DNA of 64,000 bases from an uncultured Jannaschia sp. (GTDB lineage: Bacteria; Pseudomonadota; Alphaproteobacteria; Rhodobacterales; Rhodobacteraceae). Below are positions 8,186 through 17,912 of this stretch, piece by piece. A model generated the notes under the pieces. It had not been told where the DNA came from and ran no database searches. It saw only the letters and a program-made list of their open reading frames with translations. The translations under genes were made by a program, and so were the position numbers. The stretch's first letter is position 1. Each line of letters starts with the position of its first letter. Location: the NCBI RefSeq assembly GCF_947494055.1, contig NZ_CANLTR010000010.1:61377-125376 (forward strand). The letters are read 5' to 3'.

Positions 8186-8586
8186 GATGTCCTTTCCAGA
8201 GGCTTCGCGGCCGGCGGCGAGGCGGCTCGCGTCCCGGCCGTCCGTGGGGACGGCGAGGGAAGGTAACTGCGGAAAGGGTCCGGACCCTTGGAACAGAGGG
8301 TGAACGGAAGGCAGGCCCGCGTCAATGTAGACGCGCGCCCTCGTTACCTGCCAGTCGAAGCGTCAATGTCGAAGAGTAGATCTTCCTAAGTGACTGTAAT
8401 TCCGCATATTTGGAACAGGACCAAGCCCATAATGGCAGCTAATCGGTGTCGCCAGTGGAAGATAACCCTGCATAATGGCAGTTTGCCGGCGTTTCCTACA
8501 CCAGAAGCGGAGCACAAGCGGTCGGACTTGTGAAGCGTCGGTGAAACTGTATTTTGCTGGGCAGAACAATGAGGGTATTGGCTTGG
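8186..8586. other. divergent intergenic region
   Basis: No gene recognised. It separates the AAA ATPase gene (minus) from the MaoC gene (plus) and must hold both promoters. Visible structure: the palindrome GGGTCCGGACCC at about 8278-8289, a GCGTC/GACGC hairpin near 8320-8335, and CATAATGGCAG repeated near 8429 and 8471. Confidence 0.35.
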
Positions 8587-9063
8587 ATGCAGGTCGTCAC
8601 GCGCGAGGATTTCGCGGTTCACACCGGCGCGACTTACGGCCCGTCCGACTGGATCGTGATCGATCAGACCATGATTGACCGGTTCGCGGCGCTCTGCGGC
8701 GACGACCAGTATATTCATGTCGATCCGATCCGGGCGGCGGACGGTCCGTTCGGCGGCACGCTTGCACACGGTTTCTTGACGATGTCGCTTCTCTCGACGA
8801 TGGCCCGGCAGGTGGTGCCGCGACCCGCCGGCGCACGGATGGGCGTGAATTACGGCTTCGACCGGGTACGCTTCGTCGCCCCTGTGCCGGCGGGGTCGCG
8901 GGTTCGGGGCACGTTCACCCTCGACACCTGCGACACGTCCATGCCGGGCGAACTCCGTCTGACTTGGGACGTGACCGTCGAGGTTGAAGGCGGCGCGAAG
9001 CCCGCGCTCGTCGCATGCTGGCTCACGCGGCAATATCTCGGGGGTAAGCATGGCGCTGCCTGA
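8587..9063 (+). CDS. MaoC-family (R)-enoyl-CoA hydratase
   Basis: About 158 residues, a single hot-dog domain of usual length. The hydratase-2 motif is clear: D-x-Q-Y-I-H-V-D (Asp and His catalytic), then PFGGTLAHGF. It would hydrate a 2-enoyl-CoA to an (R)-3-hydroxyacyl-CoA. The ATG at 8587 is preferred because the family starts near this point; in-frame ATGs at 8554 and 8569 would lengthen it. The end overlaps the next gene by 14 nt, so it is first in an operon with the nitronate monooxygenase-like gene, IclR and thioesterase genes. Together with the dehydrogenases downstream it fits degradation of a CoA ester. Confidence 0.85.
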   Translation: MQVVTREDFAVHTGATYGPSDWIVIDQTMIDRFAALCGDDQYIHVDPIRAADGPFGGTLAHGFLTMSLLSTMARQVVPRPAGARMGVNYGFDRVRFVAPVPAGSRVRGTFTLDTCDTSMPGELRLTWDVTVEVEGGAKPALVACWLTRQYLGGKHGAA

Positions 9064-10021
9064 CATCCTGCGCGGGTTGCGCCTGCCGGTCGTGGCGGCC
9101 CCGATGTTCCTCGTCTCCACGCCGGACCTCGTGATCGCTCAATGCAAGGCCGGCATCGTCGGCAGCTTCCCGGCGCTCAACGCTCGCGAGCGGGAGGGCG
9201 AGCCCGTGCAGCTCGAAGCGTGGCTCAAGCAGATCACCGAGGCGCTCGACGCGCATGACCAGGCGAACCCCGACCGGCCGGCAGCGCCCTTCGCGGTCAA
9301 CCAGATCGTCCATCGCTCCAACGTGCGGCTCGAGCGCGATATCGAGATTTGCGCGCGCTGGAAGGTCCCGATCTGGATCACCTCGCTCGGCGCGCGGCCC
9401 GAAGTGAACGAGGCGGCGCATGGCGCAGGCGGGATCGTGCTGCACGACGTTATCGACGACCGCTTTGCGCGGAAGGCGGTCGAGAAGGGCGCGGATGGCC
9501 TGATCGCCGTCGCCGCGGGTGCGGGCGGCCATGCCGGGGTGCAGTCGCCCTTCGCGTTGATCCGGGAGATCCGGGCCTGGTTCGACGGACCGCTCCTTCT
9601 GTCCGGGGCGATCGCGACCGGCGGCGGCGTGCTGGCGGCGCAGGCGATGGGCGCGGATCTGGCCTATCTCGGCTCGGCCTTTATCGCCACCGAGGAGGCC
9701 AACGCGGCGGAAGACTACAAGCAGATGATCGTGGAGGGCGGGGCCGCCGACATCGTGACCTCGGCGCTCTTTACCGGCGTGTCGGGGAACTACCTGCGCC
9801 CGTCGATCGTCCGCGCGGGGCTCGACCCGGACGACCTGCCGCCGCCCGACCGCATGATGGATTTCGGCTCCGGCGCGTCGAAGGCGAAGGCCTGGAAGGA
9901 CATCTGGGGCGCGGGACAGGGGATCGGCGCGGTCGAGGCGGTGGTTCCGGCGGCGGACCTGATCGCGCGCCTCGCGGCGGAGTACGAAGCGGCGCGGGCC
10001 CGGCTCGGGGTCGCGCCGTGA
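9050..10021 (+). CDS. nitronate monooxygenase (2-nitropropane dioxygenase family)
   Basis: About 323 residues, an FMN-dependent TIM-barrel protein. Family features are the N-terminal LPVVAAPMFLVS, the AAGAGGHAG loop expected to hold the catalytic His, and LLSGAIATGGGVLAAQAMGA, the FMN phosphate site. The ATG at 9050 lies inside the end of the MaoC gene. In clusters like this such proteins may be enoyl-CoA-type reductases or oxidases rather than true nitronate enzymes; the sequence cannot separate these options. Cytoplasmic, no signal peptide. Confidence 0.85.
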   Translation: MALPDILRGLRLPVVAAPMFLVSTPDLVIAQCKAGIVGSFPALNAREREGEPVQLEAWLKQITEALDAHDQANPDRPAAPFAVNQIVHRSNVRLERDIEICARWKVPIWITSLGARPEVNEAAHGAGGIVLHDVIDDRFARKAVEKGADGLIAVAAGAGGHAGVQSPFALIREIRAWFDGPLLLSGAIATGGGVLAAQAMGADLAYLGSAFIATEEANAAEDYKQMIVEGGAADIVTSALFTGVSGNYLRPSIVRAGLDPDDLPPPDRMMDFGSGASKAKAWKDIWGAGQGIGAVEAVVPAADLIARLAAEYEAARARLGVAP

Positions 10022-10136
10022 CGGATCTGTGCCGGGGGCGCGCACAACTCGACACGACGAGGCCCGGTGGCTATGGCCCGGGCGGACATGCCCGTGCCGG
10101 GGGAGGCGGCCCGGACGGATGAGGCGTGACGGCACG

Positions 10137-10952
10137 ATGGCGATACGCGACGCGGATATGGAGGCGGAGCCCGGGTTCGGCTCCGACCGGAACTTCGTGA
10201 CCGCGCTGGCCCGGGGTCTGGAGGTGCTGCGGTGTTTCCGCCCGAACGAGTACAGCCTGTCGAACAGCGACATCGCGCAGCGGACCGGCCTGCCGAAGCC
10301 CACGGTGACGCGGCTCACGCATACGCTGCGCCAGCTCGACTACCTGGTGCATGTCGAGGCGACGGGGCATTACCGGCTTGGCCCGGGCGTGCTGCAGCTG
10401 GGCTACGGGGTGCTCGCCGGGATCGACGTCGCCGACCGGGCCGCGGCGATCATGCGGGAGGTGCAGCGGGAGGGGCCGAACCCGAATGCGACCGTCGCCC
10501 TGGGCGAGCGGCACCGGTTCAAGATGATCTACACCGCCGTCCACCGCTCGACGGCCGACGTCTCGCTGACGCTCAACGTCGGCGCCCGGCTGCCGCTGTT
10601 CCATTCGGCGATGGGGCGGGCCGCGCTCTGCGCCATGCCCGCGGCGGAGCGGAACCGGATCCTCGACGCCGCCGCGGCCGAAGGGCGGGAGGACATGGAT
10701 CTCGTGCGCCGCAACCTCGCCCGCGCCGCAGAGGAATACGCCGCCCACGGCTACTGCTCCTCCTTCGGGGAATGGCGGCCCGAGATCAGCGGCATCGCCG
10801 TGCCGGTCGTGTCTCTGAACGGCGATCGGATCTACGCGTTGAACGTGGGCGCGCCGTCCTTTCTGATCACGCCGGAGGAGTTGCACGAGGCCTACGGGCC
10901 GCGCCTCGTCGCCGCCGGACGGACCTTGAGCGACGTTCCGGGAAAGGGATGA
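10137..10952 (+). CDS. IclR-family transcriptional regulator
   Basis: About 271 residues. An N-terminal winged helix-turn-helix (NSDIAQRTGLPKPTVTRL) is followed by the IclR effector-binding domain (GARLPLFHSAMGRAALC). It sits inside the CoA-ester operon, so it probably controls this locus in response to a pathway intermediate. The nested inverted repeat at 19199-19240, before the TAXI-TRAP operon, is a candidate target. The ATG at 10137 is chosen; one six codons upstream is possible. The next gene starts one base after the stop. Confidence 0.88.
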   Translation: MAIRDADMEAEPGFGSDRNFVTALARGLEVLRCFRPNEYSLSNSDIAQRTGLPKPTVTRLTHTLRQLDYLVHVEATGHYRLGPGVLQLGYGVLAGIDVADRAAAIMREVQREGPNPNATVALGERHRFKMIYTAVHRSTADVSLTLNVGARLPLFHSAMGRAALCAMPAAERNRILDAAAAEGREDMDLVRRNLARAAEEYAAHGYCSSFGEWRPEISGIAVPVVSLNGDRIYALNVGAPSFLITPEELHEAYGPRLVAAGRTLSDVPGKG

Positions 10953-10953
10953 C

Positions 10954-11379
10954 ATGAACGAGCCGACGGACGACCCCGAACTCGACCCGCGCATCGTCGA
11001 GGGGCCCTATCCGTTCCAAAGCCATCTCGGATTCCGCATGACGGCCTGGCACGACGGCTACGCACGGTTCGATCTGCCGCTGAAGCCGGAGCTGATGAAC
11101 CGCTACGGTATTCCGCACGGGGGCGTCCATGCCTGCCTGCTCGACACGGTGATGGGTTATGCCGGCTCCTGGACCGGCGACCCGGATCGCCGGCAGCTGG
11201 TGATGACGCTGTCGCTGACGACGAACTTCCTCGCACAGGCGACGGGCGAGATCCTGACCGGCACGGGGCGGCGCGTCGGCGGCGGACGCTCGGTCTTTTA
11301 CGCGGAAGGCGAGATCACCGACGCGACGGGAACGAAGGTCGCCACGGGAATGGGGACGTTCCGGTATCGGAAGGGCTAG
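10954..11379 (+). CDS. PaaI-family hot-dog thioesterase
   Basis: 141 residues, one hot-dog fold. The motif NRYGIPHGGVHACLLDTVMG carries the HGG element and the acidic residue used by PaaI-type acyl-CoA thioesterases. It would release CoA from dead-end thioesters. It is last gene of the plus-strand operon that begins at 8587 and converges on the acyl-CoA dehydrogenase genes. Confidence 0.85.
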   Translation: MNEPTDDPELDPRIVEGPYPFQSHLGFRMTAWHDGYARFDLPLKPELMNRYGIPHGGVHACLLDTVMGYAGSWTGDPDRRQLVMTLSLTTNFLAQATGEILTGTGRRVGGGRSVFYAEGEITDATGTKVATGMGTFRYRKG

Positions 11380-11528
11380 CGCGGTCCCGTCAGACGAACG
11401 CGGGGCCGTTTATCGATCCTTGGCGCCGTTGCCCGGTCTGATGGATACATTGCCTGCCCGTGCATCGCTTCACCCGGCCTCGGGCAGGGCCGGATGAAGG
11501 AACGCTCTCCGCCCGAACCTCTAAGCCG

Positions 11529-12602
11529 TTAAGCCGCCTGCAGCGCCGCCATCACCTGTTCCAGATGCCAGTCCGCATCGCCGAGTTGGGTATCGATCAT
11601 CGTCAGCCGCTTGGCGTAATGCGAGGCCGGGTATTCCCAGGTCATCGCGATACCGCCCTGCATCTGTACGCTTTCCTCGGCGACGAGCTGCGTCGTCCGG
11701 CCAATCAGGTTCTTGGCCATCGAGACGTGGCGGGCGCGGTCGGGATCGTCCATCCTGGCTGCGGCGAGGATGGTGAGGGAACGGGCCTGCTCGATCTCGG
11801 TCACCATCTCCACGGCGCGGTGCTGAAGCGCCTGGAAGGACCCGATGGGACGGCCGAACTGCGTCCGCTGGCGCATGTAGTCGAGCATCATGTCCCTGGC
11901 GGCGTCCATCGCGCCCACAGCCTCGGCGCAGAGCGCGAGCCGGCCCCAGTCGAGCGCCTCGCGGATCGCCGCCTCCGCGTCCGCGAGGACGAGGTCGGCG
12001 GGCGTCGCGTCGAGGAACAGGTCGGACGCGCCGCCGCCGTCGATCAGCCCGTAATCGATCCGCTCCGCCGCATCGCCTTCGATCTCGTAGAGACCGAGCG
12101 CGTCGCCGTCGCGCGCGACGACGAGGATCGCGTCGGCCGTCTGCGCGCCGTAAACGACGCTCTTGCGGCCCGTGAGCGTCCAGCCCGCGCCGGACCGGGC
12201 GGCCGTCGTCTCGATCGCGTCGAGGTCGTAGGGCGCGTCGGGCTCGCCTACGGCCAGAGCGTAGCGGCGCGTGCCCGACAGGATCGGTTCGAGATCGGCC
12301 TCCGTCGCCATCAGCGCGCGCAGGACGAGAAGCGCGGGCAGCACCGGCTCGGGACAGAGCGCGCGGCCCAGCGACTCGAACACGGTGAAGACGTCGAACC
12401 CCGCGCCGCCGAAGCCGCCCCGTTCCTCGGGGACGAGCGCGTGGAGGATGCCGAGCTCGGCCAGCTCCGCCCATCGCTCGGGGTCGTGGAACGGCGCCGC
12501 GTAGGCCACGCGGTTTCGGTGCTCGATCGGATAGGTGTCGGCCAGGAACCGGTCGAGGCTGTCGGCCAGCATCCGGCGGTCGTCGGTCTTTTCGAAATCC
12601 AT
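11529..12602 (-). CDS. acyl-CoA dehydrogenase (small partner type)
   Basis: 357 residues. FAD-linked acyl-CoA dehydrogenase fold with the C-terminal RTQFGRPIGSFQALQH and VQMQGGIAMTWEYPAS motifs. It is shorter than its neighbour and diverged from it. Pairs of unlike adjacent acyl-CoA dehydrogenases often form alpha2beta2 heterotetramers, as in actinobacterial steroid side-chain degradation. Pairing here is inferred from the 3-nt spacing to the upstream dehydrogenase gene. It is the last gene of the minus operon TAXI / TRAP / FadB-like / dehydrogenase / dehydrogenase. Confidence 0.88.
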   Translation of the reverse strand: MDFEKTDDRRMLADSLDRFLADTYPIEHRNRVAYAAPFHDPERWAELAELGILHALVPEERGGFGGAGFDVFTVFESLGRALCPEPVLPALLVLRALMATEADLEPILSGTRRYALAVGEPDAPYDLDAIETTAARSGAGWTLTGRKSVVYGAQTADAILVVARDGDALGLYEIEGDAAERIDYGLIDGGGASDLFLDATPADLVLADAEAAIREALDWGRLALCAEAVGAMDAARDMMLDYMRQRTQFGRPIGSFQALQHRAVEMVTEIEQARSLTILAAARMDDPDRARHVSMAKNLIGRTTQLVAEESVQMQGGIAMTWEYPASHYAKRLTMIDTQLGDADWHLEQVMAALQAA

Positions 12603-12605
12603 CTG

Positions 12606-13793
12606 TCAGAGTCCCAGCATGGTCTTGGCAAGGATGTTCTTCTGGATCTCGTTCGACCCGCCATAGATCGAGATCTTGCGGTTGTTGAAGTAGCGCGCGG
12701 CATTGGCCGCCTGATCGGGATCGACGAGCGCGGCGTTGCCCTCCAAATCCTCGGACGGGAACGGCGCCGCCGCGGGGCCGAGCGCCCGGCGGCTCAGGTC
12801 GTTGAGCGCCTGCCGGATCACCGTCCCCTTCACCTTGAGCATGGAGCTCTCGGGGCCGGGCTGGCCGTTCTTCGTGGCGTCCGACAGCATACGCAGGTTG
12901 GTGATCTTCATCGCCTCGAGGTCGATCTCGATCCGCGCGAGCCGGGCCGCGAAGAGCGGGTCGTCGATCATGCGGCGGCCGTTCCGGCGGCTCTTGCGGG
13001 ACAGCGCGCACAGATTCTCGAAGGCCTGGATGGAGAAGCCGACGCCGGCGATGTTCGTGCGCTCGTGCGTCAACAGGTACTTGGCGATGGTCCAGCCCTG
13101 GTTCTCCTCGCCCACCCGGTTCGCGACCGGCACGCGGGCATCGGTGAAGAACACCTCGTTGACCTCGTGCCCGCCCTCGATCAGGCGGATCGGGCGCATC
13201 TCGATGCCGGGCGTGTCGAGATCGGCCAGGACGAAACTGATCCCCGCCTGCTTCTTGGCGTCGGGGTCGGTCCGCACGAGGCAGAAGATGCGGTTCGCGT
13301 GCTGGCCCAGCGTCGTCCAGGTCTTCTGTCCATTGATGACGTAATCGTCGCCGTCGCGCTCCGCCCGGGTCTTGAGGCCCGCGAGGTCGGAGCCGGCGCC
13401 CGGCTCGGAATAGCCCTGGCACCACCAGTCGCGACCGTCGAGGATGCGAGGCAGCAGCTCGGCCTTCTGCGCCTCGGTGCCGAACTTGATGAGCACCGGC
13501 CCGAGCATGGCCAGCCCGAAGGACAGCGTGCGGGGCGCGGAGGCGCGGGCGCATTCCTCCTCGAAGATATGGCGCTGCACGGGCGTCCAGCCGGTGCCAC
13601 CGTATTCCTCGGGCCAGGTCACGGCGAGCCAGCCGCGCGCGTTCAGGATCGCGTGCCAGCGGTCCATGTCGGCCTTCTCGAGCTCGCGGCCCTCGCGGTT
13701 CCGCCGGGCGATATCCTCGGGAAGCTCCTCGGCCAGGAATTGCCGCACCTCGGCGCGGAAAGCCTCCTCCTCGGGGGAGAATGAAAGGTCCAT
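12606..13793 (-). CDS. acyl-CoA dehydrogenase (large partner type)
   Basis: 395 residues, typical length. Motifs: QGYSEPGAGSDLAGLKT (FAD/substrate loop), KTWTTLGQHANRIFCLVRT, LLTHERTNIAGVG with a Glu in the region used as catalytic base in some subgroups, and YGGSNEIQKNILAK near the C-terminus. It oxidises an acyl-CoA to the enoyl-CoA and passes electrons to ETF. It starts one base after the stop of the FadB-like gene and ends 3 nt before the smaller dehydrogenase. Confidence 0.92.
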   Translation of the reverse strand: MDLSFSPEEEAFRAEVRQFLAEELPEDIARRNREGRELEKADMDRWHAILNARGWLAVTWPEEYGGTGWTPVQRHIFEEECARASAPRTLSFGLAMLGPVLIKFGTEAQKAELLPRILDGRDWWCQGYSEPGAGSDLAGLKTRAERDGDDYVINGQKTWTTLGQHANRIFCLVRTDPDAKKQAGISFVLADLDTPGIEMRPIRLIEGGHEVNEVFFTDARVPVANRVGEENQGWTIAKYLLTHERTNIAGVGFSIQAFENLCALSRKSRRNGRRMIDDPLFAARLARIEIDLEAMKITNLRMLSDATKNGQPGPESSMLKVKGTVIRQALNDLSRRALGPAAAPFPSEDLEGNAALVDPDQAANAARYFNNRKISIYGGSNEIQKNILAKTMLGL

Positions 13794-13794
13794 G

Positions 13795-15882
13795 TCAGGC
13801 CTCCTCGTTCAGCTCGGCGAAGGTCGCGCCGTCCCGCGCCATGCGGCGCAGCATATCGGGAACCTGCCAGAAATGGGGATCGTCGGTGGCGTAGCGCTCG
13901 ATGCGGGCGACGAGTTCGGCAGCACCCACGGTGTCGGCGTAATGCATCGGCCCGCCGCGGAAGCGCGGGAAGCCGTAGCCGAACAGGAAGGTCGCGTCGA
14001 TGTCGATGGGCCGCCGCGCGATCCCGCCCTCGAGGACGCGCACCGCTTCCGACACCATCGCCGTCATGTAGCGCTCCACGATCACCTCGTCGGTGAAGTC
14101 GCGCGGTGTGACGCCGGCGCGGTCGCGCTCGGCGGCGACGATCTCCGCCACTTCGGGCGTGGGCACGGGGGCGTCGCCGGAATAGTCGTAGTAGCCGCGA
14201 CCGGTCTTGCGGCCGAACCAGCCCCGCTCGGCAATGCGGTCGGGGATCTCCGAGTAGCGCTCCTCCGCCGGCCGGGTCGGCGCGCGCCGCTTGCGGGTCG
14301 CCCAGCCGATGTCGCCGCCGGCGAGGTCGGCCACGCGGAACGGGCCCATCGCGAATCCGAACCCCTCGAGCGCGTCGTCAACCTGTTCGGGACTGGCACC
14401 GTCGAGGACGAGGTAGTCGGCGGCCTTGCGGTAATGCGTGAGGATGCGGTTGCCGATGAAGCCGTCGCAGACCCCGGCACGGACCGGCACCTTCTTCAGC
14501 CGCTTCGCGAGCTCGAACCCGGTCGCCACCACCTCCGGGGCGGTCCTGTCGGCGACCACCACCTCGAGCAGGCGCATCACGTGGGCGGGCGAGAAGAAGT
14601 GCAGGCCGATCACGTCCTCCGGCCGGCCGGTCTCGGCGGCGATCGCGTCGATGTCGAGGTAGGAGGTGTTGGTCGCCAGCACCGCGCCGGGCCGGCAGAT
14701 GCCGTCGAGCGTGCGGAAGATCGCCTTCTTGACGTCCATGTCCTCGTAGACGGCCTCGATCACCAGATCGACATCGGCGAAGTCTTCGAGCGCGGTGGAG
14801 GCCGCGAGCCGGCCCTCGGCCGCGTCACGCTTCTCCGCGGCGAGCTTGCCGCGCTTCACCGCGCCGTCGAGATTTTTCGCGACCGTCGCGCGACCGCGCT
14901 CCAACGCCTCGGCGTCGCGCTCGTTCAGGCGCACCTCGCAGCCCGCGAGCAGCGCCGCCGTGGCGATGCCGGAGCCCATCGTGCCGCCGCCGATCACGCC
15001 GATCCGGCCGAGTTCGCGGGGCGTGGCATCGGCTTCGGGGATCTTCGTCGTCGCGCGCTCCGCGAAGAAGGCGTGGATCAGGCCCGCGCGCTGCGGAGAG
15101 TCGAGGCATTGCTGGAACAGTCGCCGTTCCTCGGCCATGCCCTCGTCGATCGGTCGGCTGCTGGCCGCGATGGCCTCGACGCAACTGACGGGGGAAAACA
15201 GATGCGGCGATTTCGCGGCGATCCTCTCCTTCGCCATCTCGATGGCCTCGGGGGCGGCCGCGACCTCGATCTCGCCCACGCGGCGGGTGGGGAGCCGGCC
15301 CTCCAGCACGTCACGCGCCGCCGCGAGTGCCACGCCGCGCGGGTCGCCCGTCTCCAGCCGATCGATCAGGCCAAGCTCCAGCGCCTCCTCAGCGGGGACG
15401 TGACGGCCGCTCGTGATCATCTCGATCGCCGCCGGGATGCCGACGAGGCGTGGTGCCCGTTGCGTGCCGCCCGCGCCGGGAAGGATGCCGAGCGCCACCT
15501 CGGGCAGGCCGACGCGCAGCCCGGCGATGCCCACGCGGGCATGGGTGGCGAGCGCGACCTCCAGCCCGCCGCCGAGCGCCACGCCGTGGAGGACCGAGAT
15601 CACCGGCTTCTCAAGCGCTTCGAGCCGATGCACGAGGTCGCGCAGGATCGGCGCCCGCGGGGGCTTGCCGAACTCGCGGATGTCGGCGCCCGCGATGAAG
15701 GCGCGGCCGCGTCCGTAAAGCACGATCACCTGCACCTCGGCATCCGCCAGCGCGCGATCCAAACACGTTGCCAGACCTTCACGCAGCGCGTGCGAGGCGG
15801 CGTTGACCGGGGGGTTGTCGAAAGCGATCAGCGCGACCGGCCCTTCGATTTCCAGCGTCACGGTCTCGCGGGGGTCGGTCAT
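13795..15882 (-). CDS. FadB/FadJ-type enoyl-CoA hydratase / 3-hydroxyacyl-CoA dehydrogenase
   Basis: 695 residues. Residues 1-190 are a crotonase domain with AGADI (65-69), E108 in GGGLEVAL and E128 in GLPEVALGILPGAGGTQR. From about 293 comes an NAD-binding domain, GVIGGGTMGSG (295-305), with the HFFSPAHVMRLLEVV catalytic His region, then two 3HCDH C-terminal domains. It performs the hydration and second oxidation of beta-oxidation. The ATG at 15882 overlaps the stop of the TRAP permease gene as ATGA. Coupling to a transporter points to catabolism of an imported acid. Confidence 0.92.
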   Translation of the reverse strand: MTDPRETVTLEIEGPVALIAFDNPPVNAASHALREGLATCLDRALADAEVQVIVLYGRGRAFIAGADIREFGKPPRAPILRDLVHRLEALEKPVISVLHGVALGGGLEVALATHARVGIAGLRVGLPEVALGILPGAGGTQRAPRLVGIPAAIEMITSGRHVPAEEALELGLIDRLETGDPRGVALAAARDVLEGRLPTRRVGEIEVAAAPEAIEMAKERIAAKSPHLFSPVSCVEAIAASSRPIDEGMAEERRLFQQCLDSPQRAGLIHAFFAERATTKIPEADATPRELGRIGVIGGGTMGSGIATAALLAGCEVRLNERDAEALERGRATVAKNLDGAVKRGKLAAEKRDAAEGRLAASTALEDFADVDLVIEAVYEDMDVKKAIFRTLDGICRPGAVLATNTSYLDIDAIAAETGRPEDVIGLHFFSPAHVMRLLEVVVADRTAPEVVATGFELAKRLKKVPVRAGVCDGFIGNRILTHYRKAADYLVLDGASPEQVDDALEGFGFAMGPFRVADLAGGDIGWATRKRRAPTRPAEERYSEIPDRIAERGWFGRKTGRGYYDYSGDAPVPTPEVAEIVAAERDRAGVTPRDFTDEVIVERYMTAMVSEAVRVLEGGIARRPIDIDATFLFGYGFPRFRGGPMHYADTVGAAELVARIERYATDDPHFWQVPDMLRRMARDGATFAELNEEA

Positions 15883-17912
15883 GCACGTATCCTTTCGGCG
15901 TCGGATTTCGGGCCCGGCGGCGTATGCTCGCTGCGCCAGGCCACGACGAGGGGCAGGGCGGAGAGGACGAGGCCGATCCCGAAGGAGGCGGCGTAGCCCA
16001 GCGGCAGAAGCTCCGTCTTCGGCGCCGCGATGAACAGGCCGCCGAAGAAGAGAAGCCCCCGGAGCGGCAGGCCCGCCCGCCCGCGAAGGGGGCCGACGAG
16101 GCTGACGTAGCCCTGCAGCGCCATCGAGATGAGCGCGACGCCGATCAGCGCGCAGGTGACGGCCACCGTCACCTCGACGGCCGGGGCCTGGCCGATCAGC
16201 GCCGGGTTCAGCACGAAGAAGAACGGCGCGATGTAGATGACGCCGCCCAGACGCATCGCCTCGAACCCGGTGGCGATCGGGTTCGAGCCCGCCATCGTCG
16301 AGGCCGCGAAGGCGCCGAGCGCGACGGGGGGCGTGATGTAGCTGACCATGCCCCAGTAGAGGATGAAGAGATGCGCGGCGAGTTGGTTCAGCCCGCCCGC
16401 CTCGAGCGCGGGGGCGAGGACCACGGCGAGGAAGATGTAGCAGGCCGTCACCGTCATCCCCATCCCGAAGATGAAGGCGGTGAGCGCGCCCATCAGCAGC
16501 AGCACCAGGATGTTGTCGCCCGCCATGAAGACGAGTTCGTTGACGAGCGTGCCGGCGAGCCCCGTGGCCGAGAAGGCGCCGACGATGAGGCCCACGCCGA
16601 GCAGGATCGCGGTCAGCTCCGCGAGGCTCAGGCCCACGCCCACGATCATGTTGGCGAAGCGGTGCAGGTCGAGCCGGTGCGAGGCGCGGAACTGGTTGAC
16701 CACGAGGAGGAGAACCACGGCGTAGAACGGGGCCGAGGTCTCGCGCCGCATGACGATCATCATGAACAGGAGAAGCGCGAAGACGAAGATGTAGGGCCAG
16801 CCCTCGCGCAGCACCTGGCGCATCACCGGCAGATCCGGCCGGGGGATGCCCTTCAGGCCGCGCCGCGCCGAATAGGCGTCGATCTGCGCGAAGAGCGCCC
16901 AGTAGAACAGGAGCGACGGGATCACCGCGGCCAGCGCGATCTCGACATAGGGCCGCGACAGGAAGGAGGCCATGACGAAGGCCGTCGCCCCCATGATCGG
17001 CGGCATCAGCACGCCGCCCGTCGAGGCGCAGGCCTCGGTCGCCGCCGCCGTCTTCGCGGAGAAGCCGGTGCGGCGCATGGCGGGGATCGAGACCGCGCCG
17101 GTGGTCAGCACGTTCGAGATCACGCTGCCCGACATCGAGCCCATGAACCCCGACGCGAAGATCGACACCTTCGCCGCCCCGCCCCGGTAGCCTCCGACGA
17201 GGGTCAAGGCGAGGTCGTTGAAGAACTGTCCGCCGCCCGTCCGCTGCAGCACCGCGCCGAACAGGATGAAGCCGATCACCACGCCGCCGAACGCCTTCAT
17301 CGGGATGCCGAAGGAGCTTTCGGCCGAGTAGACGTGGTAGGGGATCGCCTCGAGGAATGAACTCTGGAACCCCGAGAACGGGTCCGGCACGTAGCCCGCG
17401 AAGGTCGGGTAGAGCGCGAAGACGGTCACGATCAGGAAGAGGACGAGCCCGCCGGCGCGTCGCGTCCCCTCCAGCACGAGGAGGAAGAAGACGACCGAGA
17501 CCCATTGCGCCGTCTCCGGCGCGGCATATTCCCAGCCCTGCGAGAGGTTCGTCTGCGCCGTCTGGCTCAGATAGGCGGTGCAGCCGAGCGTCGCCGCGAA
17601 CAGCGTCCAGTCGAGCACCGACGGCGTGCCGCCCTTGCCGCCCCGCATCTGGAAGACGAGGAAGGCGATGGCCAGGAACAGCCCGCCGAGGATGTAGAGA
17701 TAGCGCCCCTCGATCAGCACTACCCCGAAGGTGCGCAGGTTGAAGAGCTGGTTCACCACGAGCGCCAGCGCCGCGACGGTCAGGGCGATCACGACCCAGC
17801 GGGCGGGGCCGCTTATCCGCTCGGCCGGCGTCGCGCCGTCGATCTCGACCCGGTCGCGCTCGGCGCGCTCGAAGGCGCCGGGCCCGTGATCGGGATCTGG
17901 TGCGGAACTCAT
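15879..17912 (-). CDS. TRAP transporter fused permease, TAXI type (DctQM fusion)
   Basis: 677 residues with many membrane segments. The N-terminal part (about 35-200) corresponds to the small 4-TM subunit and the rest to the 12-TM subunit. Signature stretches are GGVVIGFILFGAVLQRTGGG, SGFMGSMSGSVISNVLTTG and STGGVLMPPIMGATAFVM. It is the inner-membrane part of a Na+-coupled secondary importer fed by the periplasmic TAXI protein encoded 100 bp upstream. The substrate is probably a carboxylic acid, judged by the linked CoA-ester enzymes. Confidence 0.92.
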   Translation of the reverse strand: MSSAPDPDHGPGAFERAERDRVEIDGATPAERISGPARWVVIALTVAALALVVNQLFNLRTFGVVLIEGRYLYILGGLFLAIAFLVFQMRGGKGGTPSVLDWTLFAATLGCTAYLSQTAQTNLSQGWEYAAPETAQWVSVVFFLLVLEGTRRAGGLVLFLIVTVFALYPTFAGYVPDPFSGFQSSFLEAIPYHVYSAESSFGIPMKAFGGVVIGFILFGAVLQRTGGGQFFNDLALTLVGGYRGGAAKVSIFASGFMGSMSGSVISNVLTTGAVSIPAMRRTGFSAKTAAATEACASTGGVLMPPIMGATAFVMASFLSRPYVEIALAAVIPSLLFYWALFAQIDAYSARRGLKGIPRPDLPVMRQVLREGWPYIFVFALLLFMMIVMRRETSAPFYAVVLLLVVNQFRASHRLDLHRFANMIVGVGLSLAELTAILLGVGLIVGAFSATGLAGTLVNELVFMAGDNILVLLLMGALTAFIFGMGMTVTACYIFLAVVLAPALEAGGLNQLAAHLFILYWGMVSYITPPVALGAFAASTMAGSNPIATGFEAMRLGGVIYIAPFFFVLNPALIGQAPAVEVTVAVTCALIGVALISMALQGYVSLVGPLRGRAGLPLRGLLFFGGLFIAAPKTELLPLGYAASFGIGLVLSALPLVVAWRSEHTPPGPKSDAERIRA

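Noticed and set aside
11460..13784. Long plus-strand frame of 774 codons
   Set aside because: It lies opposite two clear acyl-CoA dehydrogenase genes and has no recognisable domains; a high-GC shadow frame.
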